From UBA6019 sp036564345 (lineage in GTDB: Bacteria; Chloroflexota; Dormibacteria; Dormibacterales; Dormibacteraceae), in NCBI GenBank assembly GCA_036564345.1, contig DATCOZ010000199.1:1-17038 (forward strand): 17,038 nucleotides of DNA. The letters are read 5' to 3'. Numbering within the stretch: position 1 is the first letter of the stretch; every line of letters starts with the position of its first letter. The translations under genes were made by a program, and so were the position numbers. Of the stretch, positions 14,220 to 17,038 are shown one piece after another. Under the pieces are notes generated by a model. It was given only the letters and a program-made list of their open reading frames with translations. It had not been told where the DNA came from and did not search any database.

Positions 14220-14229
14220 AACCTACACT
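14220..14229. promoter_or_regulatory. Overlapping divergent -10 boxes of the AKR and UbiA genes
   Basis: Minus strand: TAGGTT (14220-14225), six bases before GTG 14213. Plus strand: TACACT (14224-14229), eleven bases before ATG 14241. The boxes share two bases, so polymerase could serve only one direction at a time. Neither has a convincing -35. Confidence 0.4.
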
Positions 14230-14240
14230 CTGGCCTGCCG

Positions 14241-15266
14241 ATGGCCACGCTCGAGACCGCCCGCACAACCAACCCGCTGGAGGCCTGGCGGGTGGTCATG
14301 TCGACCTGCAACGCGCCCGCGGGCGCCAACGACGTCGTCAGCCGCTGGCTCGTCCTCACGCGCGCGTGCGTCCAACCGATGACGCTGACCTCGGCGGCGC
14401 TGGCCGGGCTGCTGGCAGTTCGCGCCCCGGGTTTCAACGCCTGGCTGTTCCTGTTGGCCGCCGTTGGCATCGTCCTCGCCCATGCCGGCAACAACCTGGT
14501 GAACGACATCTTCGACGAGAGCCTCGGCGCCGACACCGCCGACTACCCACGGGCCCTCTACGCGCCGCATCCGGTCTTGTCGGGAATGGCCACCCGGCGG
14601 CAGCTCGTGATCGCCTTCCTCGTCCTGAACGCGCTGGACCTCTTGATCCTGATCACGTTGACGGCGTTCCGCGGCTGGCCCGTGGTCGCCTTCGCCCTCC
14701 TCGGTTTGGTGGGCTCGGTTGGCTACGCGGCGCCGGTGTTGCGATTCAAGAAGCGAGGCCTCGGCGAGCCGGTGGTTTTCCTGGTCTGGGGACCCCTCAT
14801 GGTCGGCGGCACCTACTTCGCTTCCACCGGCCACCTGCCCTGGCAGGTCCTGGCGGCCTCGATCCCCTACTCGATCCTCTGCACGACCGTCCTCTTCGGC
14901 AAGCACATCGACAAGCTGCAGTGGGACGCGCCCTTGGGGATCGGCACTCTTCCGGTGCTGCTCGGCGAGCGGGTGGCTCGCGCGGTGACCCTGGGCTTGA
15001 TGCTCGCCTTCTACGTGGTCGTGGTAGCGCTGATCCCGCTGGGTGCGCTGCCCTGGACCTCCCTGGTGGCGCTGCTCGCGATCACGCGGCTCTGGAAGAG
15101 CTGGCCCTATCTGCGCAAGCCGCGGCCGGTCGAGCGCCCCAAGAACTTCCCGGTCTGGCCCCTGTGGTACGCCGCCGTGACCTTCGTCCACACCCGCCGG
15201 GCGGGGGCGCTGCTCGTCCTCGGCCTACTTGCGGGAGCCACGCTGGGCTTCGTCCCCGGCCGCTAG
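14241..15266 (+). CDS. UbiA family prenyltransferase
   Basis: A 341-residue membrane enzyme with about eight or nine hydrophobic helices from residue 46 on. The first Asp-rich motif is NDIFDESLGAD (88-98), which binds the Mg2+-prenyl diphosphate. The second is less standard: KHIDKLQWD (221-229), followed by GIGTLPVLLGERVARAV, in the place of the N..RD..D..xGK.TL..RLG block of MenA/UbiA. GYAAPVLRFKKRGLGEPVVF (161-180) resembles MenA. The family attaches isoprenoid chains to aromatic rings for menaquinone, ubiquinone, tocopherol, haem or phenolic lipids. Closest in pattern to MenA-like proteins, but the changed second motif makes naming it menA unsafe. The ATG at 14241 is chosen because reading further upstream is antisense to the AKR gene. 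The N-terminal 40 residues look cytoplasmic. tRNA-Ala follows 45 bp downstream. Confidence 0.88.
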   Translation: MATLETARTTNPLEAWRVVMSTCNAPAGANDVVSRWLVLTRACVQPMTLTSAALAGLLAVRAPGFNAWLFLLAAVGIVLAHAGNNLVNDIFDESLGADTADYPRALYAPHPVLSGMATRRQLVIAFLVLNALDLLILITLTAFRGWPVVAFALLGLVGSVGYAAPVLRFKKRGLGEPVVFLVWGPLMVGGTYFASTGHLPWQVLAASIPYSILCTTVLFGKHIDKLQWDAPLGIGTLPVLLGERVARAVTLGLMLAFYVVVVALIPLGALPWTSLVALLAITRLWKSWPYLRKPRPVERPKNFPVWPLWYAAVTFVHTRRAGALLVLGLLAGATLGFVPGR

Positions 15267-15311
15267 GCTGGGGCCGCGGCCTGCCGGGTATCCTTTACAC
15301 CCGGCTGGCGT

Positions 15312-15387
<76 letters not shown>

Positions 15388-15657
15388 ATCTCCGGTTTAG
15401 TGAGTATCAATGCCTCGGACCCAAGCGGGCTGTGGTGTGCCGGATGGCATGGGGGTACGGGAGGCCTCGGTGGCCTCCCAGGGTTCGGGGCGGCGTTTTC
15501 ATCGTTCGGGGGCGCAGGCTATTGCAGCAACGCGAGCGTGGCGCCTACAGACTCACTTAAGGCGAAGTCTGCTCGGCTGAGAATGTGAGACTTCAATTCG
15601 GCTAACTGATCTTTCATCGAAGTTCTGAAACGACGCCGGCGAGTTAAAGGGCTCGCC
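15388..15657. other. 270-bp region after the tRNA gene without a supported gene
   Basis: No convincing coding frame. One strong perfect hairpin is present: GGGAGGCC (15459-15466) and GGCCTCCC (15472-15479), with a five-base loop and no T-run. A plus-strand open frame across 15343-15588 starts inside the tRNA and is Gly-rich; it is not accepted as a gene. No copy of the tRNA 3' end is seen here. Confidence 0.5.
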
Positions 15658-15894
15658 TTAGGAGGCAAGCGGTCGTTCTTGTTCGAGTGCCTTCCGTGCT
15701 GCTTGAACTCGGTTGCGCACGTTCAGCTTCGTGAAGATCTGCTGGACGTGCTTGTTGACAGTGTTTACGGAAATACCAAGGCGATCTGCGATCTCCCGGT
15801 TGGATAGCCCTTGCGCGAGATGCGCCAAGGCCTCCCGTTCGCGTTTAGACAGCCGGACCGTATCGATGAAACTAACCCCCTCTAAGCCGCTCAT
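15658..15894 (-). CDS. Small LuxR/GerE-type helix-turn-helix protein (HTH domain only)
   Basis: A 78-residue protein from ATG 15894, or 84 from TTG 15912, which is little more than a LuxR DNA-binding domain. RLSKREREALAHLAQGLSNR (14-33) gives the first helices; EIADRLGISVNTVNKHVQQI (34-53) is the helix-turn-helix with the recognition helix; FTKLNVRNRVQAARKA (54-69) is the dimerisation helix. There is no receiver, autoinducer or kinase domain, so it cannot sense a signal by itself unless through a partner. It lacks a Shine-Dalgarno; TAATTT (15911-15916, minus strand) is a possible -10 box that favours ATG 15894. An interrupted inverted repeat (CGGAG 15927-15931, CTCCG 15938-15942) lies upstream and could be its operator. 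Genes in this post-tRNA region are sparse, and its target is unknown. Confidence 0.85.
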   Translation of the reverse strand: MSGLEGVSFIDTVRLSKREREALAHLAQGLSNREIADRLGISVNTVNKHVQQIFTKLNVRNRVQAARKALEQERPLAS

Positions 15895-15912
15895 GGAATC
15901 CGTTAGAACCAA

Positions 15913-16096
15913 ATTATGAAAGACGGCGGAGTCATCTCTCCGTCAAATTGGCGCGAAGCCGAATAATCGGGGCTCCAGGCCGTTAGAGGAGATGGGGCGG
16001 CCTACCTAGTTACATTGTCCGGACGAAGCGTTTCCCGAGTGGGGCAGCCCGCCGAACCCCTCAATTGTCAAAGCAATTTGGTGCGAGGAGCGCGTT
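15913..16096. other. Non-coding stretch upstream of the LuxR-type gene
   Basis: No gene seen. Contains the CGGAG/CTCCG inverted repeat (15927-15942) and two CAATT-rich spots (16061-16080). It is bounded on the right by the first copy of the direct repeat. Confidence 0.4.
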
Positions 16097-16131
16097 TGCC
16101 GACGGCGGCTACTTTTACTGGGGCAATTGAC
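16097..16131 (+). repeat. Direct repeat, copy 1 (35 bp)
   Basis: Matches copy 2 at 16901-16934 with about 31 of 35 positions identical, including an unbroken GGCGGCTACTTTTA block (16104-16117), then TGGGG and a terminal ATTGAC. Differences are three substitutions and one single-base gap. The motif recalls, from memory, terminal repeats of IS21-family elements, but no transposase lies between or beside the copies. The final TTGACC also looks like a -35 box. Confidence 0.7.
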
Positions 16132-16194
16132 CTTCGTCTCGATTCTTATAGCTAAACTATACTAATAAGTTACTGCGCGTGTTATGGACATTGG

Positions 16195-16200
16195 TATATT
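16195..16200 (+). promoter_or_regulatory. -10 box of the small unknown gene
   Basis: TATATT ends five bases before GTG 16206, the distance expected for a leaderless mRNA. The surrounding 16141-16205 is strikingly AT-rich for this genome. TTACTG (16170-16175) is a weak -35 with a long 19-bp spacer. Confidence 0.45.
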
Positions 16201-16205
16201 ATTGC

Positions 16206-16451
16206 GTGGTGGACACGACCATCTCGATTCGGGCCGCGGAGTTCTGGATGAACAATTACCGCGAACTCCTCGCAATGGACGAGGCTGCGCTCGAGAGGAT
16301 GCAGGCCCTCGTAACTGCCAATGCAAGCTCACCGGACGACTATCAGCCCGATATTCAACTGGTCACGTCCGAGATTGAGCGGGTGAAGGATCGGCTCAGG
16401 TACTGGGAAGATTTGGTCGGCACGATCGCCGCCGTTGCCCGGAACGCTTGA
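16206..16451 (+). CDS. Small helical protein of unknown function
   Basis: An 81-residue protein if it begins at GTG 16206; GTG 16209 and an earlier GTG 16179 are in frame. The later start is preferred because TATATT sits directly upstream and because residues before it (LWTLVYYC) are encoded by the AT-rich promoter-like DNA. No family is recognised. It reads as two amphipathic helices: FWMNNYRELLAMDEAALERM with QALVTA, and IQLVTSEIERVKDRLRYWED with LVGTIAAVA, joined by a polar SSPDDYQPD turn. No cysteine pair, signal peptide or DNA-binding motif is seen. Third codon positions are mostly G or C, as in real genes here, which supports coding. It lies between the two direct repeats and is divergent from the LuxR-type gene, so it could be cargo of a small element. 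Function is not guessed. Confidence 0.55.
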   Translation: MVDTTISIRAAEFWMNNYRELLAMDEAALERMQALVTANASSPDDYQPDIQLVTSEIERVKDRLRYWEDLVGTIAAVARNA

Positions 16452-17038
16452 CGACGGACCACGTGAAGCCCGTTCTCGCATCCTAGCCGAAGGTTACGGT
16501 GCTTGTTCTGCCCTGCGACGGCTACGCCTGCCGGCGCCGTTCCCCGAAGCCTCCGCTCTGTGGCTACCATCCGTCTCTCTGGAGCGGCGAGCCGATCAGC
16601 CGTCTCTTGCCCCTTCTACGAACGGCGAGGGCGGAAATCGACAGCTAGGGCAGGAGTTCGGCGGGTGAAGCGAGATAGGGAGGCCCCCCGCCCGGGGCGC
16701 CGGGGGGGTTGGTGACCAGGGGCAGAGCGCCCCAGCCGATGTGCCCGAGTCTATTCCTGTGGCGTGATTCTTGTTGAGACGACCCACCTAGAGGGAGGGA
16801 AGGTGTTCGGTGGGCCGCCCCGAGCGCATTACACGTCGGAAGACAGCCCTAGAAACGGCAAAAAGCGCTCAGTCTTGGGCTGGCGGGCCGCCTCACTCTC
16901 TGCCGAGGGCGGCTACTTTTAATGGGGTATTGACGCCCGTCAGGTAGCGACTCACTGTCTCCCCATCGCTGGGGGGAAGGGCTCGGACGGTGTGGCCTGA
17001 AGCACCCGGCTGGGCATAGGCGCCGGGAGGGGCCGAGT
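16452..17038. other. 587-bp region with hairpins and a repeat but no supported gene
   Basis: No credible coding frame. It holds several perfect or near-perfect GC hairpins: C6/G6 at 16684-16708, GGGGC/GCCCC at 16719-16733, CAGCCC/GGGCTG at 16844-16882, and an outer CTCGG/CCGAG (16982-17037) enclosing CCCGGC/GCCGGG (17005-17027). It also carries direct repeat copy 2. It could be a decayed element, a structured RNA or long untranslated DNA. Confidence 0.5.
16901..16934 (+). repeat. Direct repeat, copy 2 (34 bp)
   Basis: Same orientation as copy 1 and starting 804 bp after it; shares TGCCGA, GGCGGCTACTTTTA, TGGGG and ATTGAC. Flanking bases on both sides are not alike, so the repeat unit is confined to this block. 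Confidence 0.7.

Noticed and set aside
15913..15946. TTGACG (minus strand, 15941-15946) as the -35 of the LuxR-type gene
   Set aside because: The nearest -10-like boxes (CATAAT, TAATTT) are 22-24 bases away, too far for a normal promoter spacer.
15388..17038. Second copy of the tRNA 3' end as an attachment site
   Set aside because: Looked for GGTTCGACTCC and CCGGGTCCACC after the tRNA; no copy seen within the window.

Overview
The window is GC-rich and densely coded. It looks like a soil-type, high-GC bacterium: an actinobacterial lineage such as Thermoleophilia, or a neighbour such as Candidatus Dormibacterota or Chloroflexota. The clues are a WS/DGAT acyltransferase, GTG and TTG starts, few Shine-Dalgarno sequences, and TAnnnT boxes placed just upstream of start codons, which suggests leaderless mRNAs. 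The phylum is inferred from gene content only.

Layout, left to right. (1) 1-390: the start of a minus-strand membrane protein that runs off the left edge, divergent from a glutathione-peroxidase-family gene (439-948). (2) 958-3324, minus strand: a PadR regulator, an ABC ATPase and an ABC-2 permease in operon order, probably a self-regulated drug or lipid exporter. A palindrome sits on the -10 box of padR. (3) 3408-5104, minus strand: a hotdog thioesterase translationally coupled to a DpgC-type cofactor-free acyl-CoA dioxygenase. No dpgA, dpgB or dpgD is present. (4) 5138-7123: a UvrD/PcrA-type helicase. (5) 7146-10104: a TetR regulator with a palindromic operator candidate in its promoter, a convergent catalase-related haem peroxidase, and a divergent WS/DGAT acyltransferase. 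(6) 10150-12895: a glutaredoxin-fold/PDZ fusion that has lost its active-site cysteines, tandem hairpins, a Ca2+/H+ antiporter and a secreted or anchored phosphoesterase. (7) 12892-15266: a minus-strand pair (aldo/keto reductase, then SRAP/HMCES-type abasic-site protein), divergent from a UbiA prenyltransferase. (8) 15312-15387: tRNA-Ala(GGC).

After the tRNA gene the character changes. The DNA to the right edge is sparsely coded, locally AT-richer, and holds a LuxR-type HTH-only protein, a small unknown helical protein, two 34-35 bp near-identical direct repeats 804 bp apart, and several GC hairpins. This is the most accessory-like part of the window and may be the edge of a mobile or decayed element next to a tRNA gene.

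The most interesting candidates are the orphan DpgC plus thioesterase pair, the cysteine-less glutaredoxin-PDZ fusion, the two operator-like palindromes on the padR and tetR promoters, and the direct repeats in the post-tRNA region. No CRISPR array, rRNA, intact transposase or phage gene is visible.
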